Assembly: GCA_958295885.1 (NCBI GenBank) | Contig: OY282380.1 | Coordinates: 1,240,001 to 1,304,000, forward strand | Source: Arenicellales bacterium | GTDB lineage: Bacteria; Pseudomonadota; Gammaproteobacteria; Arenicellales; JAJDZL01 | DNA length: 64,000 nucleotides | Direction: 5' to 3' | Shown: in pieces, positions 8,930 to 17,829 of the stretch | Position numbering within the stretch: the first letter of the stretch is position 1 | How the letters are laid out: every line of letters starts with the position of its first letter | Translations under genes and position numbers: made by a program | Notes under the pieces: generated by a model | Databases searched by the model: none | What the model was told of the DNA's origin: nothing | Seen by the model: only the letters and a program-made list of their open reading frames with translations

Positions 8930-10159
8930 TCATATTGTAATGTTGGGCGTACCTTCCCGCTCATAGATTTCTTTGAGCACGCGACGCCACTGTACGAAAT
9001 GATCCTGTACGTCTCCTCGCAGTGTGAAAGTTGCATCTTCCACTTCAATGACCTGTTGGGCAACGTCGAAATTCAGACTTCTTCCAAGCTCCATCAGGTT
9101 GTCGTGATGGAACTTCCCTTCAGAATTTGCTTTAAAGCTGTCTCTTATCAGAAGAGAGCCACCTACGGCAGCTGCCGCTACGGCCGCAGTGTGGCCGCTG
9201 CTGGAGCTGTCGTCGGCTGCAGCGGCTGCGCCTAGAAGCAGCAGACCACCAAGGATCGCTCTCGTTGCGGCTTTGCTTTTCGCGACTCGTTTTTGCTTCG
9301 CTGAACTTAGGCTGTATTCCTGCCATGCGACATAACTTGTATCTGTCTTTTGAATAAAGCTGTCGTAGTGAGTTTGCATTTTGTCCATAAACAGTCCGTC
9401 TGCGACTCTTAAAGCCTGCGTTCTAGCCAGCATGGGGTCATCTCTCGCTGGCAATGCAACCAGCGAAACTTTCTTGTCTTTTACCTGCAGGAGATGTGCG
9501 AAAGCACCATCCACAAACACATTTGCAAACTGCAGTTCTGTGATTGCTCTGAGTTCTCGCAGTTTTTCGGGTGAACGTTTTTTCAGAAGCTTGGCGATAT
9601 CTTTTGCGGCTGACCGAAAAACTGGTTGATAGGGGTCTTTTCCTTTCTGCCGCAGATCCTGCCAGTGATATTCCTTGACTCGATGTGAATACGATTTTTT
9701 CAACCATCGTTTCGCACTTACGTCATAAACGCGAATTTTGATCGCAATATCTTCTCCATTGGATTTTTTAATTTCGCCAAGTACATACAGATCGCCTGAA
9801 ACTTTGATATCGGGTGCGATGCGCACATCACCAAATGCATTTGTCGCCTGCAGTTCTTTTTTTAACAGTCCGGCAAAACGGACCGCTTCCGCTCGGCGCA
9901 CTTCAGGCCAAATTCCCAATTTTTCAAATTGATCCGGGTCATCGGGCAAACCAGGATCAAATACCGGAACGATAACGTCCAGCCTTACGCCTTCGTATCT
10001 CTCAGCGGTATTTTCTGACTCTTCGTCAATGGCAAGCCCAAAACCTGAATGCGGCGTAGTCGCTGCTGCTGTAGTGCCGGTCGTACCGCCGCTGGAAGCA
10101 CATCCCACCAAATAGAAAGGCAGACATACTGTCAATGCTAAATATATGAATCTTTTCAT
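8930..10159 (-). CDS. predicted outer-membrane lipoprotein of the vWA/TolQ block
   Basis: The ATG at 10159 gives a lipoprotein signal: MKRFIYLALTVCLPF followed by the lipobox LVGC and a Ser/Gly/Thr-rich linker. An upstream TTG or ATG would bury the signal. The mature part (about 385 residues) has an N-terminal alpha/beta region and a hydrophobic Ala/Gly-rich segment (ATRAILGGLLLLGAAAAADD) that may insert in or lie on a membrane. Ser after the lipid cysteine predicts outer-membrane sorting by the Asp+2 rule. It lies about 95 bp upstream of the next gene and is transcribed the same way. I do not recognise a named family. Confidence 0.7.
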   Translation of the reverse strand: MKRFIYLALTVCLPFYLVGCASSGGTTGTTAAATTPHSGFGLAIDEESENTAERYEGVRLDVIVPVFDPGLPDDPDQFEKLGIWPEVRRAEAVRFAGLLKKELQATNAFGDVRIAPDIKVSGDLYVLGEIKKSNGEDIAIKIRVYDVSAKRWLKKSYSHRVKEYHWQDLRQKGKDPYQPVFRSAAKDIAKLLKKRSPEKLRELRAITELQFANVFVDGAFAHLLQVKDKKVSLVALPARDDPMLARTQALRVADGLFMDKMQTHYDSFIQKTDTSYVAWQEYSLSSAKQKRVAKSKAATRAILGGLLLLGAAAAADDSSSSGHTAAVAAAAVGGSLLIRDSFKANSEGKFHHDNLMELGRSLNFDVAQQVIEVEDATFTLRGDVQDHFVQWRRVLKEIYEREGTPNITI

Positions 10160-10304
10160 CTTTTCACTCACTTTTAATGCTTGCGTCGAACACGGATACA
10201 TTGTCATGTTTATTTTTTGGCACAAATCAAACTGCAACCATATTCTAGTCTATTAAAAAAATCGTCAGCGGCTGACCGCTATTCATTCAATTCGAATCAT
10301 TACC

Positions 10305-10904
10305 TCAATTCGGACTGTCTTTTAGCGGCAGTCCTTGATATTTCCGATATTCATTCCATAATTTTTCTTTTTTTACTGGGTCAGTTTCGGCTATGGCGGC
10401 ACGCCGAATTTGAGCGGCCAACAGTGAATCGTTGGGCGACGGTGGAATATCTTCCGGAATTTTTCCGTTAGTCATCGGATCCTTCACATTGTCAATTCTT
10501 GACACGGTAGCAGGAACTTTATCTGTCGTCTCAGGCGATTTAACTTCCGTACCTTGGATATTAGCGGCTGGAGTTGCAACTTGCTTGGATTCATCCGTGG
10601 TGGATGCTGCAGAATCACCTGCAGAGCCATCTCCCTGTACGCCAGCAACTCCACCTCCACCACCTGCTGACTGGCCGGTATTCAAACACTTACTGAAATC
10701 AATAAGGGAGTCATAAAACTCTGTGTCTAGTTCTTCTATGATTTCAGTTCGAGTAAGCAAACTCAAGTCTTTCCTAAGGGCATTCAGCAGATGTTCACAG
10801 CCTTCCAAAGCTGCATGAGCAGGCAGAGCTGAGATCAATAGATAACAGGAACCGATGATTGAAACCACAAATCCTGCTCTTAAATTTTTGTATTTATTGA
10901 ACAT
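10305..10904 (-). CDS. exported protein of unknown function heading the vWA/TolQ block
   Basis: About 199 residues from the ATG at 10904 (MFNKYKNLRAGF), with a signal peptide ending near LPAHA. A short helical domain with two cysteines (ALEGCEHLL and DFSKCLNTG, possibly a disulfide) follows, then a Gly/Ser/Thr-rich low-complexity linker and a charged C-terminal helical patch ending KEKLWNEYRKYQGL. The frame extends eleven codons further upstream, but those residues would disrupt the signal. First gene of the minus-strand block; about 145 bp separate it from the lipoprotein gene. No family recognised. Confidence 0.6.
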   Translation of the reverse strand: MFNKYKNLRAGFVVSIIGSCYLLISALPAHAALEGCEHLLNALRKDLSLLTRTEIIEELDTEFYDSLIDFSKCLNTGQSAGGGGGVAGVQGDGSAGDSAASTTDESKQVATPAANIQGTEVKSPETTDKVPATVSRIDNVKDPMTNGKIPEDIPPSPNDSLLAAQIRRAAIAETDPVKKEKLWNEYRKYQGLPLKDSPN

Positions 10905-11777
10905 TTTTGAAGAACTCTTGCTTTTTTTTACCAACAAGCCTTTTCAATCAATTTTAATTTACGATTGCCGGAGCTATCAAATAAAATCGTATTTTATGCT
11001 GCAAACGATGGTAGCGGGCCTTTTCGACCGTTCCATCCAAATTGTAACCTGTCCGACAGTACAGGCATCAAGGAGGCTGTGACAGAATCGCCAAATCAGT
11101 TTTTATAGAGTGAACAGCAACCTGTAACTCATTAAATCAATCGAGATGTACGATTGGTTCAGTTTGATCAATCTATGAACTTAAGGATGCTTCCTCAAAC
11201 TCTCCATGATGAACAGCCACAGGCGCCGCCGCACTCCTGAGTGCAGTCTCGAAACGAACTTGATAGTGTGCCTGCGGGTTCAATCGTCCCAAGTGCAGAC
11301 TACAGGGCGGCAGCGAGCATGCGCCCGCATGGCTCCAGGCTTCGGCTCTCGCAGCTGGAGACTGCAAACCCGTGTGCGCCCAGAAGAACTTTCGGCAGCT
11401 GCGACGGCAGACTTTCATGGAGGATTGCTTTGCACCGTATTGCACGATATTCGAATTGCAGTGCAGACAGACTCAGCCGCGGGACCAGCGGACCCGATCA
11501 ATTCATTCCCCTGCGGTTTGGCCGTCAGGAAGCACTCTGGCTGGCTGGTTGATCGAAGCACCATATGGGCTGCCTCGATGAGCCCGAAATTTCTGTTTTT
11601 TCGCTTCATTTCTGAAACTACAATAACCATTTCCGGACAAGTCATGAGGTTTAATCAGGTGACTGCAGAAAATAATCCGAGACGGACCAAGCCCGCCTGC
11701 CGGGGTGACGTCAAGGACTGCATTTAAGACCCATGACAAAGGGTATCAATAACCTCTAGCCGCCTGTCATCGAAACG
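10905..11777. other. long stretch without a supported gene
   Basis: Several overlapping open frames on both strands (11173-11739) exist only because stops are scarce in a patch that looks richer in G and C. None shows a signal peptide, conserved motif or good start. The left end should contain the promoter for the minus-strand vWA/TolQ block. The middle may be decayed mobile DNA, given that an IS1595 relic lies 750 bp further on, but I cannot identify it. Confidence 0.5.
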
Positions 11778-12173
11778 ATGGACTTATTCGCGTTGTTTTC
11801 CAGTGCATTCCTGTCATCGACGCTTTTGCCAGGCGGGTCAGAAATTGCCATCGTTTATCTTAACCACAAAACACAGCATGGAATTTGGGCTTTGCTGCTG
11901 ACCGCGGCGACAGGAAACACGCTCGGCGGGATGACCAGCTATGCAGTCGGTCGATTCATCCCCGAACGAAAGCTTCACAAACCCAACTTCAAGCGAGCGG
12001 CAGCTTACATCCGGCGTTACGGCAGCGTTTTGCTTCTGCTGTCCTGGCTGCCTGTTATCGGTGACTTTCTATGCGTTGCTGCTGGCTGGTTGCGAGTCAG
12101 CTGGTGGATTTCAGCACTTTTGATCGGAGTCGGCAAAACGCTTCGATACGCTTTCATTCTCATAGCGTTCTGA
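11778..12173 (+). CDS. yqaA: YqaA-family small membrane protein
   Basis: A 131-residue integral membrane protein of the short DedA-related (VTT/SNARE-associated) type. It opens MDLFALFSSAFLSSTLLPGGSE, has the internal GNTLGGMTSYAVGRF motif and a C-terminal helix pair around WLPVIGDFLCVAAGWLRVSWW; all match YqaA-like proteins of about 140 residues. Members of the wider DedA superfamily are implicated in lipid-carrier transport and membrane homeostasis; the role of the YqaA branch is not firmly known. It stands alone between relic DNA, yet the frame is intact. Confidence 0.8.
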   Translation: MDLFALFSSAFLSSTLLPGGSEIAIVYLNHKTQHGIWALLLTAATGNTLGGMTSYAVGRFIPERKLHKPNFKRAAAYIRRYGSVLLLLSWLPVIGDFLCVAAGWLRVSWWISALLIGVGKTLRYAFILIAF

Positions 12174-12489
12174 CAATCTACTCACGGAATGCAGCAGTTC
12201 GGCATTTCTCTGCAGAAAACATCATGAAACAAATCTGCAGTCAGCACATCATCAAGATCGTGTGATCAGGTTCCCTCGTTTTGGCCCAAGGCCATTTCAG
12301 CATCACAACTGAATATGGAAAAGAGTAAAAGGCCTCTGTTCCAGTTTCAGAACATGGTTCGATTGTAGCTGGATAAAGATAATGACATCATATCCTTACA
12401 TTACAGTGTACAGATCATGAAAGGCCCCTGAATTCGTCGATTTCCGCACTGCTTCTTTGAACCGGCGATCCTGCTAGGAAGAAGAACTC
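12174..12489. other. intergenic, nothing recognised
   Basis: No open frame with motif support, no RNA gene and no convincing terminator after the YqaA gene. Probably spacer or unrecognisable relic sequence leading into the IS1595 fragment. Confidence 0.5.
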
Positions 12490-12860
12490 AAACATCACCG
12501 CTGGACTTCTGGCCATCGATCTGATGAGTACGAATAAAGGAGGCGTTTCAGCCACTCGACTGGCACTCTGACCGGTGTCACCCGACACAGCGCACAGAAC
12601 AATTTGCGTAAACTTCGAACCGCTGCGGGCGATCTGGATGAAGGGTGTCGGCTACGCGGTTTGGTTGAATTCGATGATGCTTTCATCAGCGGTAAACGCG
12701 GGTGCGGAACCGCTGTGCAAATGCCGGTCACGCTGGCAGTCGAACGCCGCGGTGAGGGTGCCGGTTTTTCTCGGACAAAGTCGTCAAACAGGTCAACCTT
12801 CAAATCATGCGACAATACGCGCAATAGCAAGATCCTGCTTCACCGTTCGAAGTGATGCTG
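12490..12860 (+). pseudogene. IS1595-family transposase relic
   Basis: Pieces of an ISXO2-like transposase are readable across different frames. LLAIDLMSTNKGGVSATRLAL matches the helix-turn-helix region (LxxxdKGGvSAxrLA), then AQNNLRKLRTAAGD, then LRGLVEFDDAFISGKRGCG with the first catalytic Asp region (VExDDxfixGKR), then MPVTLAVERRGEGAGF. The frame changes more than once and the N-terminal zinc finger and C-terminal part are missing or unreadable. Nonfunctional. Terminal repeats were not found. The family call rests on the VEFDDAFISGKR and KGGVSATRLA motifs. Confidence 0.7.
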
Positions 12861-13575
12861 ATTCAGCAGGGTTTCATGCGTACTGACCGATGACCGCAGG
12901 CATTTTCCTTCAGAATTCGGAACTACTTGCCCCATGCATGCCGACAATCACACTCTGATGTCGCTGTTTTTTCACCGTGACTGTCGTTGTAAATGCAGGG
13001 GCTAGCTATTGCCCAAAATAAAACATCAACAGTTCATCGGCGAAAGGACGATGGCCGAAGAGAATTTGAACCACCTGATACATGCTGCTCATCGCAATCA
13101 TTTTGAGAGCGGATTCAGGCGTCTGATCGGACAACCGAAGCGGAATTGATCACAATGACAGGATTCGAACGCAATCGCAATTGAGAGAGCGTCCGCACCT
13201 GAAGCGCTGGACTGCCGTCACCAAAACACCGGTAAGTATTTCGCATGCCAACATCGGCATTTTATCCAATCAGAATAAGCAGCTGCAATGTCGATTGCAG
13301 TTCATTTTGCTGCAACCTGCGACTGCGGCGCCGTCGCGGCGGATGATCTTTCCCTGTGATGTTCGCCCGATTCCATTTTGGGACCGCAGAATGTACAATA
13401 GTCCATATCGGAGAGTTTGAATTCTCAAACGCGATCCGATCTCTGCGGAAATGTCCGGTCAAATCAGCTCAGTGGATGTTTCGACAGACATATCAAAAGA
13501 ACGACAGGCCGAACGGCAGATTCGGCAGGCAGTTCATTTTCATCCGACAGCACAATAAGCATGGCATGAATATTT
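12861..13575. other. relic DNA without a supported gene
   Basis: Short frames are present on both strands (for example 13356-13589 and 13181-13420) but lack motifs and overlap each other. A short stretch near 13050 encodes MAEENLNHLIHAAHRNHFES before a stop; I do not recognise it. This probably contains the decayed 3' part of the IS1595 element and the 5' flank of the Rpn-type gene. Confidence 0.45.
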
Positions 13576-14574
13576 ATGGCAGAATCTAAAATTGACAAAA
13601 TTAAATTCAAGAACCCGCATGATCGGCTGTTCTGCGAGATATATGGAGACCCGCGCAATGGTATGTAACTGTTCGAACTGGCCTTGACGGCTGACGAGTT
13701 CAATGCGTTTGACTGGCGGACATTGCGTGCGCAGCCGACAGTTCATTTCATGCCGGACTCAAGTAAAAAACAAATGGATCTTCTGTATTCGGTCAAGTCC
13801 AAAAAGTCCGGTGCGCACTGCAAGATGGTATTCATGCTGGAACACAAGAGCTGGCAGGATGCGAAATTGCTGGTGCAGCTGCTGGAATATCAGACTGCGG
13901 TGTACGGAAAACAGATGATTCCGATCTTGCCGATATTGATCTATCATGGTCGGGAACCGAAGTGGCCTTACAACTTGGAGTTCCACCAGGATCTGACAGC
14001 CGAGTCACCAGAAATGATCGAGATGTTCGGTCGACAGGTATTGAACTTCATTGTGCGCTGCGTGAACTTGCGCCGAACGCAGGTTCAGCAGCAGATAATG
14101 GAAAGGAAATTGGAAACGAGACAGATATTGTATATATTTGACAGGATATGGGATGCGGATCTTAAAACGGTCGCCGAGTTGCTTCGGATGGGGCAGGAAC
14201 TTGACGATACGCGTCGAAAAGTATTGATTGGAAAGGCGGTTGACTACATTTGCCGAGTCAGGCCGGAAATCACAAGGGAGATGATCATGGAAGTTGAGCG
14301 AGTAACCATACCGCAGGAAGTATTTACGTCCCCGTTTCTTGAGGGGACACTGGAAAGTAAGATGCAGGAGGGACTTGAGCAGGGACTTGAGCAGGGACTT
14401 CAGCAGGGGCTTGAGCAGGGACTTCAGCAGGGGCTTGAGCAGGGACTTCAGCGAGGAGCTGAGCAGAATGCGCGGAAAGTTGCGCGGATGATGCTGCAGA
14501 ACAATGAACCGATTGACAAGATCTGCAGCTACACCGGACTGAGCTCTGGCACGGTGAGGGAACTTTCTCGGTAA
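13576..14574 (+). pseudogene. Rpn-family nuclease/transposase-like gene broken by a stop
   Basis: From the ATG at 13576 the product starts MAESKIDKIKFKNPHDRLFC, the usual Rpn/YhgA N-terminus (HDxlFkxxf), and then meets an in-frame TAA at 13666. The frame resumes directly and stays open to 14574: FDWRTLRAQPTVHF, DLLYSVK, the PD-(D/E)XK-like core (MVFMLEHKSWQDAKLLVQLL), and ILPILIYHG. Family members are recombination-promoting nucleases. A distal ATG at 13750 could only give a product without the N-terminal catalytic segment. The C-terminal region has seven EQGL-type repeats and ends with a small helix-turn-helix-like tail (ICSYTGLSSGTVREL). A related intact gene lies at 37218-38255. Confidence 0.8.
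14370..14456 (+). repeat. 12-bp in-frame microrepeat in the Rpn pseudogene
   Basis: Seven consecutive units of the type GGACTTGAGCAG / GGGCTTCAGCAG encode alternating E(Q)GLEQGLQQG. Units are multiples of three, so slippage changes protein length but not frame. The same position in the intact homologue (37347-37394) holds a different 12-bp repeat. Confidence 0.85.
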
Positions 14575-14665
14575 ACTGATCGGACCCGGAAACTTACTTG
14601 AACCGGCGATTCAGTGATTGACGGTGACTGACCTGCCGCCGCACGCTGAACAGGTCTGCTTGTAA

Positions 14666-15330
14666 TCATTGATTCAAAAACGATTCGCACCGACTGTTCA
14701 GGGTGTCGGGCGCTGAGGAGTCGGATTCAGGCTGAGATTGGATTTCATCGAGAGAACCCGGAATGCGGCGAGTGACTGCAGATGTGTGCATAAGGTAGAG
14801 ATGCCCGAAAAACCAGACAAAACGCAGTTGGCAGAATCGAGGTGGTGGAAGACACACGGTTTTGAGTTCTGTTCGCAGGCGCCGTTTCAACAATGATCAG
14901 TCAAATGTCTGCACCTGACTGAATGTCATCGTTGAACTGTTCAGTACCTTTGCGCGCGGCACATGTATTGACGACTTCGTTCTCTTGGCTGCGCCAGCGG
15001 AACGGTGCGTGATGCGCCGGTACTGCCTGTATGCTGGGTGCGATGGTCGCACAGCAGCATTTTCAATCCGCTCAGTCAGCCATGCAGGGTCTTGTGCGCT
15101 GCGGGCTTGGCGGTGAAGATGAAATCGACATCGAGCATAGTCCGCGACAGTTCCACCATGGGTTGTTTGGCATGCAGCGAATTGCCGCGGAACAGCAGGT
15201 GGCAGGATGAGGTGAAATCGGCGCCATATGGATTCAGCCCGTACTGTATGTGCTGATGAAAAACTGCCCGGACCTGCCGATTGAATCTACATGAAAGCGC
15301 TGATTGGAAATCCCCACTCTGTAACGGCAA
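14666..15330 (-). pseudogene. decayed DDE-type transposase fragment
   Basis: Minus-strand frames carry FRGNSLHAKQPMVELSRTM followed by DVDFIFTAKPAAHKTLHGWL, a pattern of IS4-like DDE transposases (second catalytic segment: xGDxLxxxQPxxxLxxx...FIFxxKPxxHKxLxxWL). After stops, a C-terminal piece at 14893-14666 (ELKTVCLPPPRFCQLRFVW) continues on the same strand. The N-terminal half was not found. I cannot fix the IS family. Nonfunctional. Confidence 0.5.
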
Positions 15331-16055
15331 TCAACGTGAGAATTCAGCGACAGTCGGAGTGTGATTGTCGTTATGCAGGCAGGGGCGAGCAGTTACCAGA
15401 ACTCAATAAAAGCCGAGACGTCAGCTCATTGAAGACCGGCTGGAGGTTGGAACTCAGAGCCGTCAGCAAGAATTCACTATGACATTTGCAAATGAGCGCA
15501 TCATAAATTTGATGCAATTTTTTATTGAGTGCCTGAGTCTTGGGAAGACTGTCATCAGCGGATCTCTTTTTTGAGGAAATATTTTCACCAGCAATTCCAA
15601 TCGTTTTCATGAGAATCCGCAAGCAAGCCAAGTATGGGCAGGGGTTATGACGGGTGCTGAATCAGAACGTCGGCTCGCATGTTCAATCTGAGACGGACCG
15701 CCATCGAACAGCTTAAAAATTTGTGCAATAAAAATGTAGAAATAGGACGGTACAGATAAAGACAATGATCCTGACTGCAATAATCTTCCCAAAATGTAAC
15801 GAAGTGTCAAGAATCACCCACACTTGCGCCCGCAGACAGAACACCTGCGCAGTCAAGCTGCAAAGAGACAGCATGAATTCCGGAATATGAACTACTTAAA
15901 TTTGCGATTCCAGCGGATAACGCCAGAATCGCAAATTTTCTAACATAGTTTTAATTGATTCTCTTGGAAGCTCGATCCTGAAACGATGAGGTCTCAGAGA
16001 GATTCAGCTGTGTAACAACAAGAACGATACCATTTGGCTCTCTGATCAGATCAGC
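15331..16055. other. intergenic region downstream of the DUF1097 gene
   Basis: Minus-strand frames at 15371-15631 and 15607-15810 have no recognisable product. The only clear structure is the hairpin at 15898-15938, listed separately. The rest is probably relic sequence continuous with the transposase fragment to its left. Confidence 0.5.
15898..15938 (-). terminator. long hairpin, possible terminator of the DUF1097 gene
   Basis: A perfect 13-bp inverted repeat, AAATTTGCGATTC and GAATCGCAAATTT, encloses a further GCG-GATAA-CGC stem-loop. It lies about 117 bp downstream of the stop of the minus-strand DUF1097 gene. The U-run is short and partly inside the stem, so termination is plausible but not certain. 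Confidence 0.5.
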
Positions 16056-16580
16056 TCATTTATCAGAGGTCAGGACACCACCAAGCTTACCTGAAGCCAT
16101 ACCGCATAACGCACCGAGAGCAAAAGAAACTGCTATGACGATCAGTGCGTTGTTGAAGCTGGCTGAAGTCAGCGCATCCATCGTAAGTGCATCAGGTTTG
16201 GTTAGTGCGAAACTTGCTACGCTTGCATATCCGAGCACAGTAGCTGGAATTGTGGACAAAGCTTCAATATGAGCGAGCAGACACAATACCAAAACAGTCA
16301 CTCCGACAACAAGGCCGGCCCAAATCGGCAGAGTCAGTGCGCCCGCCAATGGAATTGCAAGAATAATTACAAGTGCTATCCAAGCAAGGACAGCTCCAAC
16401 AACACCACAGACAATCGTATTTTTAAGCGCAGCTTGATCACCACCGACAGCAAAATAACACGCCCATGCAATAAAAACAGTCCAAATCAGAACGATTCCT
16501 GAAAGCGGTCCGAGACACAGCGCGGTAGCGATGCCACCCAACACTGCAATACTGACCGACAGGGCAACTAAACTAGACAT
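16056..16580 (-). CDS. DUF1097 integral membrane protein
   Basis: A 174-residue protein with five to six hydrophobic helices and almost no soluble part. Motifs such as CLGPLSGIVLIWTVFIAWAC, a short loop with FAVGGD, and a C-terminal FALGALCGMASGKLG match DUF1097 transporter-like proteins, whose function is unknown. The ATG at 16580 is chosen because GGAGGAAATGTC stands directly upstream; a frame extending to 16643 starts before this site. It is an isolated gene flanked by relic DNA on one side and the zapA block on the other. Confidence 0.8.
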   Translation of the reverse strand: MSSLVALSVSIAVLGGIATALCLGPLSGIVLIWTVFIAWACYFAVGGDQAALKNTIVCGVVGAVLAWIALVIILAIPLAGALTLPIWAGLVVGVTVLVLCLLAHIEALSTIPATVLGYASVASFALTKPDALTMDALTSASFNNALIVIAVSFALGALCGMASGKLGGVLTSDK

Positions 16581-17060
16581 GACATTTCCTCCATTGATTT
16601 TTTTTGACTCATCTGTCCGACAGTCAACGAAAGAAAGTAGCACGCCGAATGCCGGCTGTGAATCTTATTTACTTACATTATCAACCATATTTAACGATTT
16701 TCGTTTCAGAGTTTAACCTCAATTCTGCGATAAAACTCCTGTACGAAAAAAAGTCCTGTAAATGTATAGTATTACAGAACTTTTAAATTCGAACAATTGA
16801 CGAACAACCATATTTAAAAAAGGCGTGCGTAAATTATATCATGCCAAATCCGCGAACGTTCCAATATTTTCACCACCCGCGTTGTATTTGAGTGCATCAC
16901 TGAGCGAGTGCAAAAGTATATAATTCCTGAACCCGTAACAGAATTAATTTCATTAAATGTAGATATCTATCTAGTAAAATCTTCCAAGAATGGCGCACTC
17001 GCAAATAACCTGTTCTGCGATTGACATTTTCTAATCAAGTTTTTCTTACAAAACAAAGTT
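16581..17060. other. divergent promoter region between DUF1097 gene and zapB-like gene
   Basis: About 480 bp of A+T-rich DNA between divergently transcribed genes. A TTGACA box is visible at 17022-17027, upstream of the zapB-like gene, but the matching -10 is weak. No gene or RNA recognised. Confidence 0.45.
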
Positions 17061-17291
17061 TTGAATAAATTGGCTGAAAATTTAAACGAAATTGAAATTC
17101 TTGAACGGCATGTCATGAGTTTGGTGAAAAGCCATAAGCAGTTGCAAAAGGAAAATGCAGCCCTGCGTACGAAACTGTTGGAAGCCCTGAATCAACAGCA
17201 GGTACTTCAAGTTAAAAATAATGAAGCAGCAGAACGAATTCATACAATCATCAACAACCTGCAGATAGCTGCTCGTTCAGCACATCGATAA
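17061..17291 (+). CDS. ZapB-like cell division coiled-coil protein (TIGR02449 type)
   Basis: A 76-residue coiled coil starting from a TTG: NLNEIEILERHVMSLVKSHKQL, then KENAALRTKL. This matches the small TIGR02449 proteins that stand in front of zapA in many gammaproteobacteria and resemble ZapB, which links ZapA-decorated FtsZ filaments. The gene ends two bases before zapA, so the pair is an operon. Identification rests on coiled-coil pattern, size and conserved neighbourhood. Confidence 0.8.
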   Translation: MNKLAENLNEIEILERHVMSLVKSHKQLQKENAALRTKLLEALNQQQVLQVKNNEAAERIHTIINNLQIAARSAHR

Positions 17292-17293
17292 AT

Positions 17294-17596
17294 ATGCCCG
17301 AAAACTTCAAAACAGTGGACCTTACGATTGGAGGTCAAAATTTTCAGATCGACTGTGCCCCAGAAAACGAAAAAAAACTGATAATCGCCGCCAGTCACCT
17401 CGACTCGGCCATCAGTCAAGTTCAGCGCGCGGCTGACCCTCGTACCATTTCACTGGAAAAAGCTGCAGTCTATGTGGCGCTCAATTTAGCGTGTGAAATC
17501 CTAGACGGACAAGTTGAACGGGAAAAATCCATGGTGAACAACAAGAAAAGATTTTCTAGAATGATCAAAGAAATCGAGAATGTTTTAGTTGCCTGA
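17294..17596 (+). CDS. zapA: cell division protein ZapA
   Basis: A 100-residue protein of normal ZapA length. The N-terminal domain starts VDLTIGGQNFQIDCAPENEKKL, the classic ZapA pattern (vxixGxxyxixcpxxexxxL), followed by AASHLDSAISQVQ and a C-terminal coiled coil rich in charged residues. ZapA tetramers cross-link FtsZ protofilaments at the septum. Located between the zapB-like gene and the 6S RNA gene, a conserved gammaproteobacterial arrangement. Confidence 0.92.
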   Translation: MPENFKTVDLTIGGQNFQIDCAPENEKKLIIAASHLDSAISQVQRAADPRTISLEKAAVYVALNLACEILDGQVEREKSMVNNKKRFSRMIKEIENVLVA

Positions 17597-17604
17597 TCAT
17601 TGCG

Positions 17605-17610
17605 TATAAT
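17605..17610 (+). promoter_or_regulatory. -10 box of the 6S RNA promoter
   Basis: A perfect TATAAT lies seven bases upstream of the predicted 6S RNA 5' end, just behind the zapA stop codon. No good -35 box is visible at 17 bp, so transcription may also read through from zapA. Confidence 0.6.
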
Positions 17611-17616
17611 TTCTAC

Positions 17617-17812
17617 CTGATTCTGTATGCCGCCTGTAGTGTTCGAGACAGCTTAAGATCTTTGAACCTGACGGATGAATAGGGAACCAAATGATTCAAC
17701 TGTTGTGAGCTTGCCGTGTAGCAAAGCACCTGATGTTGTCTCACCAGTGCCCACTTGAACAAAAATTGGTTCAAGATCGTCCTGCTGTTACGGCACGTGC
17801 GGGCGGCACTCT
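17617..17812 (+). ncRNA. ssrS: 6S RNA (SsrS)
   Basis: Position between zapA and the 5-formyltetrahydrofolate cyclo-ligase gene is the conserved place of 6S RNA. The closing stem pairs TGCCGCCTG (17628-17636) with CGGGCGGCA (17800-17808). The internal CTTGAAC...GTTCAAG hairpin near 17755-17775 matches the CTTGAACCAAGGGTTCAAG hairpin of the E. coli RNA. The RNA mimics an open promoter and sequesters sigma-70 RNA polymerase in stationary phase. Ends are estimates; length is about 190 nt, as usual. Confidence 0.85.
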
Positions 17813-17829
17813 ATCCGGCATTTATACTG

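Noticed and set aside
1568..10904. Zorya-type defence system (ZorA is MotA/TolQ-like)
   Set aside because: No ZorB-type OmpA protein, helicase or nuclease is present, and all partners are exported or membrane proteins.
11173..11739. Six overlapping open frames of 69 to 173 codons
   Set aside because: No motif or start support in any; they look like chance frames in stop-poor DNA.
13140..13180. GACAGGATTCGAAC, which resembles part of a tRNA
   Set aside because: No acceptor stem or anticodon arm could be built around it.
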